Shown piece after piece: positions 17,560 to 25,851 of a DNA stretch of 64,000 nucleotides; position 1 is the stretch's first letter; each line of letters begins with the position of its first letter. The notes under the pieces are model-generated. The model ran no database searches, was not told where the DNA came from, and saw only the letters and a program-made list of their open reading frames with translations. Both the position numbers and the translations under genes were made by a program. The stretch comes from Pseudorhodobacter aquimaris (GTDB lineage: Bacteria; Pseudomonadota; Alphaproteobacteria; Rhodobacterales; Rhodobacteraceae): assembly GCF_001202025.1 (NCBI RefSeq), contig NZ_LGHS01000070.1, forward strand, positions 124,001-188,000, written 5' to 3'.

Positions 17560-17588
17560 CATATAGGAGCGGTGAATCGAAATGGCAA
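17560..17588 (-). promoter_or_regulatory. Sigma-70-type promoter of the SRP RNA gene
   Basis: On the minus strand TTGCCA (17588-17583) and TATATG (17565-17560) are separated by exactly 17 bases. The predicted start point about seven bases downstream falls at 17553, the first base of the closing stem of the SRP RNA. The -35 element begins 2 bases after the stop codon of the upstream HAD gene. Confidence 0.7.
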
Positions 17589-17590
17589 GA

Positions 17591-18223
17591 TCATTTGGGC
17601 AGCAAACCGATTTCGCGTGCCCCTGTAAAAAGGTCGGGCGCGACCAGATGGGCATAGCGCCCCGAGGCGGGGTTGATATCGGGCACCTGCACCACGGTCA
17701 TGCCCGCAAGATGCGCCGATTGCGCGCCGGTCTCGCTGTCTTCAAAGGCGACACAGCGGGCGGGATCCACGCCCAAACGCTGTGCGGCCAACAAATAGGG
17801 ATCGGGCGCGGGTTTGGCCCTTGTCACGTCATCAAAACAGATAAGCTGCCGGAAATAGGGGGCGATATCTGTGACCGATAGTTTCAGATCCAACTGCTTG
17901 CGGGTAGAGGATGTAGCCAGCGCCAAGGGCTGTTGCAGCGCGCCCAAAAGCCGGTGTGTGCCGGGTTTAAGCGGGATGCCGCCCGCGTAAAGCACGCCGA
18001 TACGCTCGGCCCATGCCGACAAAAGGGTTGTGAAATCCAGATCGGGAAAACGGGCGCGGATCATTTCCGCCCCCGTCACATCGTCATGGCCGATCAGCCC
18101 GTACAAAAAGGCAGGGTCCACCGCCAACCCGTGATCGGCAAAGGCGGCAATGCCTGCCGCCTGACTAAGCGCCTCGGTGTCAAGAAGGGTGCCGTCGAGA
18201 TCAAAGATAACGGCATCAAACAT
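17591..18223 (-). CDS. HAD-superfamily hydrolase (phosphoglycolate phosphatase-like)
   Basis: A 210-residue HAD phosphatase. Motif I is FDLDGTLLDTE with D8 as nucleophile and D10 as acid/base. Motif II is in ALATSS, motif III is the lysine in RAKPAPDPY, and motif IV is VAFEDSETG. The helical cap is of the beta-phosphoglucomutase/phosphoglycolate phosphatase subclass. The substrate cannot be read from sequence. The ATG at 18223 abuts the stop of the aminotransferase gene directly (TGAATG), so the two are co-transcribed and coupled. Confidence 0.88.
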   Translation of the reverse strand: MFDAVIFDLDGTLLDTEALSQAAGIAAFADHGLAVDPAFLYGLIGHDDVTGAEMIRARFPDLDFTTLLSAWAERIGVLYAGGIPLKPGTHRLLGALQQPLALATSSTRKQLDLKLSVTDIAPYFRQLICFDDVTRAKPAPDPYLLAAQRLGVDPARCVAFEDSETGAQSAHLAGMTVVQVPDINPASGRYAHLVAPDLFTGAREIGLLPK

Positions 18224-19408
18224 TCAGACGCCGACGTCGATGATCGCCTTGGCCAGCACCGGCACGCTTTGCGCGTTCAGCCCGGCGATGTTCATCCGGC
18301 TGTCGCCCACCATATAGACCCCGTGATCGCGGCGCAGGGCCTCTACCTGTTCGGGGGTGGCGCCGATGCGCGAAAACATGCCGCGATGCTGGGCCAAAAA
18401 GCCGAAACGATCCGACCCCGACAGGCGCTGCAATTCGGCCACAAGGGATTCGCGCAAAGACAGCATGTTGAGGCGGACGGATTCCAGCTCTTCCTGCCAA
18501 TCGGCGCGCAGGGCGGGATCTGTCAGGATCATCGAGACCAGCCGCGCCCCGTGATCGGGCGGGAAGCTGAAATTCTGACGGTTGAGGAAGGCGAGGTTTT
18601 GCTGCACCACGCCGTGCATTTCCGCATTGGGGGCAACGGCGATCAGGATGCCGGTCCGCTCACGGTAGATGCCGAAGTTCTTGGAACAAGAGGCCGCAAT
18701 CAAAAGTTCCGGCAGCCGCGAGGCCAGAAGACGCAGGCCGGCCGCATCCTCATCCAGCCCGTCGCCAAAGCCCTGATAAGCGTTGTCGATAAAGGGAATA
18801 GCGCCGGTTTTTTCCAGCAGATCAGCCACAGCAGACCATTGCGGCAAGGTCAGGTTGGCCCCTGTCGGGTTGTGACAGCAGGCGTGCAGCAAGACCATAT
18901 CGCCCTTTTTCGCCCGTGCCAGATCGGCCAGCATACCGTCGAAATCCACACCGCGGCTTTCCGCGTCGAAATAGCGGTACTCGGCAATTGGCAGGCCAAG
19001 GAATTTGATGATCGACGGGTGGTTGGGCCAGGTCGGGTTCGACAGCCAGATCGTCGCATCGGGGTTGGCCATTTTCACCAGCTCCAGCGCCTGACGGATG
19101 GCACCTGTGCCGCCGGGGGTCGCGATGGCCGACAGCCGGTCGGCGGTCACGCTATCGCCCAAAATCAGCGCCTGCATTGCCGTGATATAGGCCGGATCGC
19201 CCGCAAGGTTGGTATAGGATTTGGTGGTTTCCGAGTCCCACAGCTGTTTTTCGGCGGCTTTGATCGCGCGCATCACCGGCGTCAGCCCGTTGGCATCCTT
19301 ATAGACACCCACGCCAAGGTCGATCTTGGCATCGCGCGGGTCCTCTTTGTACATCTGGATGAGTTGCAGGATCTTGTCTTGCGGCTGTGGGCGAAGGGCG
19401 TTCAGCAT
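18224..19408 (-). CDS. Aromatic amino acid / aspartate aminotransferase
   Basis: A 394-residue class I fold-type aminotransferase of the aspartate/aromatic subgroup. The PLP-binding lysine is K243 in SCSKNFGIYRERTG. Other landmarks are NPTWPNH near residue 124, HACCHNPTGANLT near 175 and FIDNAYQGF near 207. It should transfer amino groups between aspartate or aromatic amino acids and 2-oxoglutarate, and sequence alone does not separate TyrB from AspC activity. ATG 19408 was chosen because the seven extra codons upstream add nothing conserved. It is followed without a gap by the HAD gene and preceded closely by sseA on the same strand. Confidence 0.9.
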   Translation of the reverse strand: MLNALRPQPQDKILQLIQMYKEDPRDAKIDLGVGVYKDANGLTPVMRAIKAAEKQLWDSETTKSYTNLAGDPAYITAMQALILGDSVTADRLSAIATPGGTGAIRQALELVKMANPDATIWLSNPTWPNHPSIIKFLGLPIAEYRYFDAESRGVDFDGMLADLARAKKGDMVLLHACCHNPTGANLTLPQWSAVADLLEKTGAIPFIDNAYQGFGDGLDEDAAGLRLLASRLPELLIAASCSKNFGIYRERTGILIAVAPNAEMHGVVQQNLAFLNRQNFSFPPDHGARLVSMILTDPALRADWQEELESVRLNMLSLRESLVAELQRLSGSDRFGFLAQHRGMFSRIGATPEQVEALRRDHGVYMVGDSRMNIAGLNAQSVPVLAKAIIDVGV

Positions 19409-19441
19409 CGGATTTGCCTTTTTATACAAATAGTTGTGGGG

Positions 19442-20302
19442 TTAGTCCTTGGCGATGGGTAGGTCTTCATACATGCCCCATTCGGTCCAAGACCCGTCAT
19501 AGAGCGCGTGGTTGCGATGTCCGACCCGTTCCAGCGCCAGCGACACGATCGCCGCCGTGATGCCCGAACCGCAGGTGGTGATCGCAGGTTTGGACAGATC
19601 AATCCCTGCCGCCTTGAAGGCCGATTTCAACGCATCAGGGGCCTTCATCGTGCCATCGGCATTCAACAATTCGCCATAGGGCAGGTTCTTGGAATTCGGA
19701 ATATGACCCGCCCGCAGGCCGGGGCGCGGCTCGGCGGCCTCCCCTTTGAAACGCTCGGCAGCGCGGGCGTCGATAATCTCGGTCACAGCCAGCTTGGAGG
19801 CCTGGGCCACCTGCGTGACATCTTTTACCAGCCCCGACTGGCGCTGCACGGTGATGTGACGGTCGCGCACCATCGGGGGCATATCCTCAATCTCGCGGCC
19901 CTCTGCCTGCCATTTGGGCAAACCGCCATCGAGAACGGCAACGTCAACCTTGCCCATCAGGCGAAACGTCCACCAGACCCGCGCGGCGGAAAACAGGCCC
20001 GAGGTGTCATAGATCACCACCTGATGCCCGTCGCCCACACCCATCGCGCGCATCCGGCTGATGAATTTCTCGACAGGGGGCGCCATATGGGGCAATTCTG
20101 AGCGGTGATCGGAAATATCATCAATATCAAAGAACCGCGCACCGGGAATATGGGCGGCGGCGTATTCCGCCTTCGCATCACGGCCCAAAGCCTCCATATG
20201 CCAAGACGCATCGATGATCCGCAAATCGGGGTCATTTATATGCTGGGCCAGCCATTCGGTGGAAACCAGCGTTTTAGGGTCATCTTGCGGTGCGGGGGTC
20301 AT
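19442..20302 (-). CDS. sseA: 3-mercaptopyruvate sulfurtransferase
   Basis: A 286-residue two-domain rhodanese. The catalytic cysteine is C244 in the loop CGSGITA, a glycine-containing loop typical of mercaptopyruvate rather than thiosulfate sulfurtransferases. The N-terminal inactive rhodanese domain includes AAHIPGARFFDIDDISD, and the second domain AGHIPNSKNLPY. It moves sulfur from 3-mercaptopyruvate to thiol acceptors. ATG 20302 was taken as the start, as the 19 codons before it are not conserved-looking. It lies 33 bases upstream of the aminotransferase gene, whose product could make its substrate from cysteine. Confidence 0.92.
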   Translation of the reverse strand: MTPAPQDDPKTLVSTEWLAQHINDPDLRIIDASWHMEALGRDAKAEYAAAHIPGARFFDIDDISDHRSELPHMAPPVEKFISRMRAMGVGDGHQVVIYDTSGLFSAARVWWTFRLMGKVDVAVLDGGLPKWQAEGREIEDMPPMVRDRHITVQRQSGLVKDVTQVAQASKLAVTEIIDARAAERFKGEAAEPRPGLRAGHIPNSKNLPYGELLNADGTMKAPDALKSAFKAAGIDLSKPAITTCGSGITAAIVSLALERVGHRNHALYDGSWTEWGMYEDLPIAKD

Positions 20303-20382
20303 ATTTGCGGCTCCTGATCTGCAAGTCTTTGGGTATAGCGGATAGGGGGCCTGTGGCAAGGCCGGAGCCTTTCAAAACCGGC

Positions 20383-20859
20383 CTATTGGTGGTTTTGCTT
20401 CATCAACCGCGCTTTTTGCCGGTTCCAGTCCCGCTTGGCCGAGGTTTCGCGCTTGTCGGCGTTTTTCTTGCCCTTGGCGATACCGATCTTCAGCTTTACC
20501 ATGCCGCGCTCGTTGAAATACATTTTCAGCGGCACGATGGTCATGCCCTCACGCGCGGTGGCGTTCCACAGCCGTGCAAGTTCCCTGCGCGAGACCAAGA
20601 GCTTGCGTTTGCGACGTTCCTCATGGCCCCAGGTTTTGGCCTGTAGATAGGGCGCGACATAGCTGTTGATCAACCACAGCTCACCATCCTCGACGCTGGC
20701 ATAGCTTTCGGCGATATTCGCACCGCCCTTGCGCATGGATTTCACTTCGGATCCCAGCAGTATGATGCCGGCCTCGATGTCATCCGAAATCGCGTAATCG
20801 AACCGCGCGCGGCGGTTTTCGGCGATAAGTTTGGAATTTGGGTCGCTGTGTTTTACCAT
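20383..20859 (-). CDS. smpB: SsrA-binding protein SmpB
   Basis: A 158-residue basic protein that binds tmRNA and enables trans-translation on stalled ribosomes. The OB-fold core ([44 protein letters not shown]) and the basic C-terminal tail ([16 protein letters not shown]) are complete. The frame extends far upstream but the [10 protein letters not shown] start at 20859 matches the family. The tmRNA gene is not in the window. The gene is divergent from the CRP/FNR regulator gene. Confidence 0.96.
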   Translation of the reverse strand: MVKHSDPNSKLIAENRRARFDYAISDDIEAGIILLGSEVKSMRKGGANIAESYASVEDGELWLINSYVAPYLQAKTWGHEERRKRKLLVSRRELARLWNATAREGMTIVPLKMYFNERGMVKLKIGIAKGKKNADKRETSAKRDWNRQKARLMKQNHQ

Positions 20860-21009
20860 TCCTGTCAGATAGGGTGTGATCGGTCCTCTGTCCAGATGGG
20901 GCGAGACGATCTGCGGCTGTGATGCGACCAATTCCCCCGTTTTCCGGTTTCGCTGTCGCGCTTTGGCACCGGCTCTGTTAGGGTTTCTGAATAAAAGGAG
21001 TTTGCGCCG

Positions 21010-21708
21010 ATGAAGCCCGAACATATTGAACTTGCCCGTCAGTCGGTCCTGTTGTCGGCCGCTCCGGCCAGCGTGGTTGAGGTGCTTTTGGCGGCATCGC
21101 ATGTGCGCCAATACGACCGCGGCACCTGCATTTTCCTGCAAGGAGAGCGCGCCAGCGCGATCTATATCGTCGCCGAAGGCTGGGTTAAACTATACCGCAT
21201 TGCGCCCAATGGGGCCGAGGCGGTGGTCGGCGTTTTCACCAAGGGCCATAGTTTCGGTGAGGCAGTCGCCTTTCGCCATGATACCTATCCGGTTGCCTCC
21301 GAGGCCGTGACCGATTGCACATTGATTCGTATAGAGGCGAGCGTCTTTTTGCGGCTGCTGCGTGAAAACCCGGAAATCGCGATCTCTATGTTATCAGCAA
21401 CCTATACACATCTGCACGGATTGGTGGAGCAGATCGAGGCCTTGAAGGCGCAGACCGGCGCGCAGCGGGTGGCAGAATTCCTGCTGGAACTTGCCCCTTG
21501 CGGCGCGGGTCGTTGTGAGGTGACACTGCCCTATGACAAGGTGCTGATTGCGGGACGTTTGGGAATGAAACCCGAAAGCCTCAGCAGGGCGTTTGCAAGG
21601 TTGAAGGAGCAGGACGTGACAATCAAACAGAATGTGGCGATCATCGGGAATGTGTCGCTCTTGCGTGATTATATCGAGCAGGACCCTGCTCAGGCATGGG
21701 CGCGCTGA
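21010..21708 (+). CDS. CRP/FNR-family regulator, Dnr-like
   Basis: A 232-residue CRP/FNR-type activator: a cyclic-nucleotide-binding-like beta-barrel (residues 25-110), a dimer helix (about 120-150) and a winged helix at the C-terminus. The recognition helix reads [15 protein letters not shown]189, S192 and R193 are in the positions that let FNR-type proteins read TTGAY half-sites. The N-terminal cysteines of the FNR iron-sulfur cluster are missing (Cys only at 40, 103, 164 and 169), so oxygen sensing by a cluster is unlikely. Position beside norCBQDEF points to an NO-responsive Dnr/NnrR role, possibly through heme. AAAAGGAG precedes ATG 21010. No FNR-type box was seen before this gene itself. 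Confidence 0.88.
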   Translation: MKPEHIELARQSVLLSAAPASVVEVLLAASHVRQYDRGTCIFLQGERASAIYIVAEGWVKLYRIAPNGAEAVVGVFTKGHSFGEAVAFRHDTYPVASEAVTDCTLIRIEASVFLRLLRENPEIAISMLSATYTHLHGLVEQIEALKAQTGAQRVAEFLLELAPCGAGRCEVTLPYDKVLIAGRLGMKPESLSRAFARLKEQDVTIKQNVAIIGNVSLLRDYIEQDPAQAWAR

Positions 21709-22274
21709 TGACCCGGCTTACCCATGCGCTGGCGATGATCGACGCCGCAAACGCCCGCGACCCAAAGCTTGAGGATGGTCGCCCCGCAGCCCTGCTTTAC
21801 GGCGAAAGGATGAGTGTGGAACTGGCGCAACTGGTGCCCGCGCCAAGCGAGGTTCTGGCCATTGCCGCGCGCGGCCAGCATATCGAACGCTGGCTGTTGT
21901 TGCGCAGTGATTTTCCCGAGGGCAAAGCAGGCTATCACGCGTGGCGCAAGGAACAGGGGCGACGGCACGGCCTGCGTGTGGCAGAGATTATGGCCGAAGC
22001 GGGCTATGACCAGGATGATTGCGACCGTGTGGGCGTTTTGCTGCGCAAGGAAGGCATCAAACGCGATGCCGAGGTGCAGGCGCTGGAGGATGTGATCTGT
22101 TTCACCTTCCTGCGCTGGTATTTTGCACCCTTTGCCGCCGAACGCACCGCCGAAGAGTTGCCGGGCATTGTTGACAAAACCGCGCGCAAGATGTCGGCTC
22201 GGGCCCGTGCGCTTGCCCTTAAGGAGTTTGCGCTGCCCGAACCCTTTGCCGGGTTCTTTCGCGATCCAGCCTAA
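21708..22274 (+). CDS. DUF4202 domain-containing protein
   Basis: A 188-residue DUF4202 protein. The conserved pieces are IDAANARDP at the start, ARGQHIERWLLLRSDFP, GYHAWRKEQ with a following GLRVAEIM, and EVQALEDVICFTFLRWYF. The spaced His, Arg and acidic residues recall an HD-like metal-dependent hydrolase, but no activity is known to me. Its ATG overlaps the regulator's stop by one base (TGATG), so the two are coupled; an ATG 12 bases earlier is an alternative. Its TAA interlocks with the norF stop on the other strand. The context suggests a role in the NO response or in denitrification. Confidence 0.85.
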   Translation: MTRLTHALAMIDAANARDPKLEDGRPAALLYGERMSVELAQLVPAPSEVLAIAARGQHIERWLLLRSDFPEGKAGYHAWRKEQGRRHGLRVAEIMAEAGYDQDDCDRVGVLLRKEGIKRDAEVQALEDVICFTFLRWYFAPFAAERTAEELPGIVDKTARKMSARARALALKEFALPEPFAGFFRDPA

Positions 22275-22519
22275 TGGGTGCCAATCACCGCCAGCGCGAT
22301 CAGTACCAGCATGAAAAGCCCCAGCGATATCGCAAAACCGCGTGCGATATCGGGGGCTTGGCTTAACCCGAGATAGCGGTTGAGGATGATCTGTGCCTTG
22401 GCCCAGGCCAGTGGCAGCACGATGAGCGCCAGCCAACGCCCCTCGAGCCCCAAGGCGGCGACGGCGGTGGACAGGATGGAAAGGGCGATCAACGTCGCCC
22501 ATGCGCGTGTCAGGGTCAT
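22271..22519 (-). CDS. norF: NorF-type small membrane protein
   Basis: An 82-residue protein with three hydrophobic helices, resembling the bacterial oxidase subunit IV (COX4_pro) family to which NorF belongs. NorF accompanies the NorBC nitric oxide reductase and is thought to help full activity or assembly, together with NorE. It is the last gene of norCBQDEF, overlapping norE by 4 bases (ATGA). Its stop overlaps the DUF4202 stop on the opposite strand, so the operon ends without room for an intrinsic terminator. The assignment rests on size, helices and context. Confidence 0.82.
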   Translation of the reverse strand: MTLTRAWATLIALSILSTAVAALGLEGRWLALIVLPLAWAKAQIILNRYLGLSQAPDIARGFAISLGLFMLVLIALAVIGTH

Positions 22520-23076
22520 AGCAGATACACCACGGGAAAGACCAATATCCAGACCAGATCGACCATATGCCAAAAGGCGGCGCCAACCTCGACGCTGCGC
22601 GGATTGGGGCGGATAGCGACAAACGCCAGCAACAACATGCCCGCAATGACATGGGCGGCGTGAAACCCGGTCAGCATAAAGGAAAAGGTAAAGAATACAT
22701 GGGTTTCAAAGCTGATGCCCTGGGCAAAAAGATCGGCCCATTCCTGGCCTTTGATGCCCATGAACACGGCCCCCAGCAGCGTGGCACCGGCCAGCAACGC
22801 ACGGCACCGCCAGATGCGGTCGGTGCTATGGGCCGCCACGGCCGCAAGCCAGCCCGAGGTAACCAGAACCACGGTGCCAATGCCGGCACCTGTGCGGTGC
22901 AGATAGGTCTGCGCCTCGGCAAAACCCGCAGGGTCCATCAGCCGCAGGAACAGAAAAACCGCAAGCCCGGCGCCAAAGATCAGCAGTTCCGACACGATCA
23001 TAACCCACATCATCAGATCGCCGGGCAGGTTTTCCCAAAAGGGCGGCTCGGTTGTGGTTTGCGCGTTATCTGTCAT
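22516..23076 (-). CDS. norE: NorE, cytochrome c oxidase subunit III-like protein
   Basis: A 186-residue membrane protein of the heme-copper oxidase subunit III family with five predicted helices. Typical family segments are MMWVMIVSELLIFGAGL, TGFHAAHVIAGM and FWHMVDLVWILVFPVVYL. NorE is not needed for catalysis by NorBC but supports its activity in denitrifiers. ATG 23076 overlaps the norD stop by 4 bases and its end overlaps the norF start by 4 bases, so the operon is tightly coupled here. Confidence 0.92.
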   Translation of the reverse strand: MTDNAQTTTEPPFWENLPGDLMMWVMIVSELLIFGAGLAVFLFLRLMDPAGFAEAQTYLHRTGAGIGTVVLVTSGWLAAVAAHSTDRIWRCRALLAGATLLGAVFMGIKGQEWADLFAQGISFETHVFFTFSFMLTGFHAAHVIAGMLLLAFVAIRPNPRSVEVGAAFWHMVDLVWILVFPVVYLL

Positions 23077-25031
23077 CCCATCACCAGATGTCGGTAAATC
23101 ATCGGCAGGGCCTGGGTCAGCTTTTCGGGCGCGGGGATCAGGGTGAAACCGCCCTGATCAAAGATACGCGGGAACCAGCTTTTGCCGTCGCGGTCCACGG
23201 TGATGCCAAAGACGGAATGTCCCATACGGCGCGCCTCGCGGACGGCCATGCGGCTGTCCTCAATCCCGTGGCGGCCCTCGTAATGGTCAAGGTCATTGGG
23301 TTTGCCGTCGGTGATCACCAAAAGCAACCGCCGCTTGCGCCCCTGCTGTGCCAGTTCGGCCGAGACGTGACGGATCGCAGCCCCCAGACGGGTGTAGTGT
23401 CCCGGCCGCAGGCTGGCGATTTTCGCCTCTACCATCGGGCCCATCTTTTCGTTGAAACCCTTGGCGCGTTGCACATAAACCCGGTCCCGCTTGAGCGAGG
23501 AAAACGCGTTTATCGCCACATCATCGCCGCAGGTATCCAGCCCCCATGCCAGCGCGGTCAGGGCCTCTCGTTCGACATCAATCACCGCGCGTCCGCCGTG
23601 GCCGTGGCCGGGGATCGCACTTTCGGTTGACCGCGATACATCCAACAGGATCGACACCGCCAGATCGCGTTTCTCGGTCCGGGTTTGGCGCCAGATCCGA
23701 TCAGACCCATCCCCTGTCGCCATGAAATCGACCTGCGCGCGCACGGTGCGGTCCATGTCCAGTTCATCGCCCTCGGGGTGACCGGGTGTAGAGACGCGGC
23801 TGGGGCGCAAGGCCTCAAACTGGCGGCGTACCGCGCGGATGCGGGCCTGCGCGCCGGGATCGTCCTGAAACGGTGAGATGTGGTCGCCCGGTACGATGTC
23901 CGAGAACAGAACCCGCGCATGGGCGGGCAGATAGGTGCCGGTCCGCACATCCCATTCAGGATAGGTGCTGATGCCCGAAAGCGACTCGCGGTCGACATCT
24001 TCGGGGGCGAGGTCGAGGTGCAGCTTCAACCGGGTGGCGGGCGCTTTGGAAAGCTGCCCAAGGCCGATTTCATCATGATCATCGGCGGCCTTTTTGGCGT
24101 CGTCATCATCATCCTCATCCACGCGGCGGTTGAGGTTGACGAATTCCGCCCAAGACAGGATCGCCTCGAACTTATGCAAGATAAAGCTGTCGTTACGCTC
24201 TGCCTGTTCGGATTTGCGGCGCTTGGCGCGGCGGGTGCGGCCCTCGGTATCGCCCTGCTCGGGGGTGCCTTCGGTTTCGCGGCTCTCAACCACAGTCGCC
24301 TCTGAGCGGTCCAGTTTACGAAGGTCGGGCCACAGCGCCACAGGCCGGAAGGGGCGGTAGCCGCGCGGGGCGCGGTAGGCCGAGAGATCGCCCGAGTTGA
24401 CCGCCGCAAGCATCCGCGCGGCCTTGGGCGATAGCGGGGCAGGGTCGCCCAGAATATGTAGGATAACCGCCTCTACGGTGCGCTCGGCATCGGGCAGGCG
24501 CGGGGTTTTGCGGGTGGCCAGAACGGCCCCGCACAGATCGGTGTAAAGCGCGCGGAAACCGGGTGCATTTTCCAGCGTATCGGCAACCATTTTCTGTGCG
24601 GCCGACAAGGCGGCCAGATCAGCGCGCAGCTTGTCATCATTTGCCGCAAAACCGCCCGCATGGGCCGCAGAGGCCGCAAGCCAGATGTAAAGGGCGGCAT
24701 TCGCCTCGGGTGCCGGAAAGACCGCCAGCGACTCGGGCAGGCGCAGGGCCGCACCATCAAAGGTGGCGCGAGGGGTTTCATCGGCCCAAGTGCCAAGTTT
24801 GCGCTTGAGCGAGAGGCGGTGGTGGCTGACCTCGTCGACGACGGGTTTAAGCTCTACCGCCGGGTCGCCACCCAAGCCCCGAAAAAGAACTGCCAGCCGT
24901 CCGCCCACTTGTGACAGTGGAACACGGGCTCCGTCGTGTACGGGATCAGCGTCCAGACGACTGGCAAAGGCGTGCCACAGTTTCCCGATCGTTTCTTCGG
25001 GTTCCCATGGTTCAAATTCGATCCGTGACAT
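23073..25031 (-). CDS. norD: NorD, von Willebrand factor A domain activator of NO reductase
   Basis: A 652-residue protein needed, with the ATPase NorQ, to activate the nitric oxide reductase. The C-terminal vWA domain has the MIDAS motif D464-V-S466-R-S468 followed by a threonine in LRPGHYTRLG and the aspartate in ITDGKPNDL. A highly charged central part includes an acidic run (residues 305-312) and a basic RRAKRRK patch. ATG 25031 has GTGAGG about 8 bases upstream. A GTG at 25043 overlapping norQ is the alternative. It overlaps norE by 4 bases. Confidence 0.93.
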   Translation of the reverse strand: MSRIEFEPWEPEETIGKLWHAFASRLDADPVHDGARVPLSQVGGRLAVLFRGLGGDPAVELKPVVDEVSHHRLSLKRKLGTWADETPRATFDGAALRLPESLAVFPAPEANAALYIWLAASAAHAGGFAANDDKLRADLAALSAAQKMVADTLENAPGFRALYTDLCGAVLATRKTPRLPDAERTVEAVILHILGDPAPLSPKAARMLAAVNSGDLSAYRAPRGYRPFRPVALWPDLRKLDRSEATVVESRETEGTPEQGDTEGRTRRAKRRKSEQAERNDSFILHKFEAILSWAEFVNLNRRVDEDDDDDAKKAADDHDEIGLGQLSKAPATRLKLHLDLAPEDVDRESLSGISTYPEWDVRTGTYLPAHARVLFSDIVPGDHISPFQDDPGAQARIRAVRRQFEALRPSRVSTPGHPEGDELDMDRTVRAQVDFMATGDGSDRIWRQTRTEKRDLAVSILLDVSRSTESAIPGHGHGGRAVIDVEREALTALAWGLDTCGDDVAINAFSSLKRDRVYVQRAKGFNEKMGPMVEAKIASLRPGHYTRLGAAIRHVSAELAQQGRKRRLLLVITDGKPNDLDHYEGRHGIEDSRMAVREARRMGHSVFGITVDRDGKSWFPRIFDQGGFTLIPAPEKLTQALPMIYRHLVMG

Positions 25032-25039
25032 CACCGGCC

Positions 25040-25846
25040 TCACCCGAAAACGGCGGTCACAAGATCGCGGAGCCCCGCCTTAACATCCGCATCATCGGCC
25101 AAAGGCTCGATCATTGCGGTTTGGATAGCACGCTCAATCGCCATTCCGCCTGCAATAAGCGTGGCGGCATAGACCACAAGACGGGTGGAGACCCCTTCCT
25201 CAAGGTCCTGGCCCTTCATGGCGCGCAATTTATTTGCCAGACGGACAAGCGGTTTCACCCGATCCTCATCCAGCCCGGATTCGCGGGCCACAACGGGGAT
25301 TTCATGTTCCATCTTGGGGAAGTTGAATTCGAGGCTGACAAACCGCTGACGGGTGGAGGGCTTGAGCGTCTTCATGATGTTTTGGTAGCCGGGGTTGTAG
25401 CTGGCAACCAACAAAAATCCGGGGGCCGCTTCCAGTTCCTCGCCGGTGCGGTCGATCGGCAGGATGCGGCGGTCATCGGTCAAAGGGTGCAAGACCACGG
25501 TGACATCGCGCCGTGCCTCGACCACCTCATCAAGATAGCAAATCGCACCCTCGCGCACGGCGCGGGTCAGCGGGCCATCGACCCAGACGGTTTCGCCACC
25601 TTTAAGCAGGTAACGCCCGATCAGATCGGCAGCGGAAAGGTCGTCATGGCAAGCCACCGTATAGAGCGGACGGCCAAGCCGGGCGGCCATATGGGCTACA
25701 AAGCGCGTCTTGCCACAGCCGGTCGGCCCTTTGAGCAGAACGGGAAGGTCGTGGGCAGCAGCAGCAGCGAAGATATCGCATTCATCGCTTTGCGGCAGGT
25801 AGAAGGGGGCATCTGCCGCCCCCTTCAGGTTCAAGGTTCCGTCCAT
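25040..25846 (-). CDS. norQ: NorQ, MoxR-type AAA+ ATPase
   Basis: A 268-residue AAA+ ATPase of the MoxR/CbbQ/NirQ group. Walker A is GPTGCGKT at residues 40-47. The Walker B region is ICYLDEVVEARRD, and sensor elements follow in LVASYNPGYQ. With NorD it forms a chaperone pair that inserts metal into or activates NorBC. Three starts are possible (GTG 25855, ATG 25852, ATG 25846). I chose 25846 because GGAG lies 8 bases before it, whereas it is only 2 bases from 25852. The gene follows norB directly. Confidence 0.93.
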   Translation of the reverse strand: MDGTLNLKGAADAPFYLPQSDECDIFAAAAAHDLPVLLKGPTGCGKTRFVAHMAARLGRPLYTVACHDDLSAADLIGRYLLKGGETVWVDGPLTRAVREGAICYLDEVVEARRDVTVVLHPLTDDRRILPIDRTGEELEAAPGFLLVASYNPGYQNIMKTLKPSTRQRFVSLEFNFPKMEHEIPVVARESGLDEDRVKPLVRLANKLRAMKGQDLEEGVSTRLVVYAATLIAGGMAIERAIQTAMIEPLADDADVKAGLRDLVTAVFG

Positions 25847-25851
25847 TGTCA

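Noticed and set aside
20303-20382. Intrinsic terminator after smpB
   Set aside because: GGCCGG and CCGGCC flank a 12-base loop but no T run follows, and the space must also hold the sseA promoter.
24094-24360. Serine-rich plus-strand frames opposite norD
   Set aside because: They mirror the GAT/GAC-rich acidic run of norD (residues 305-312) and have no start signals.
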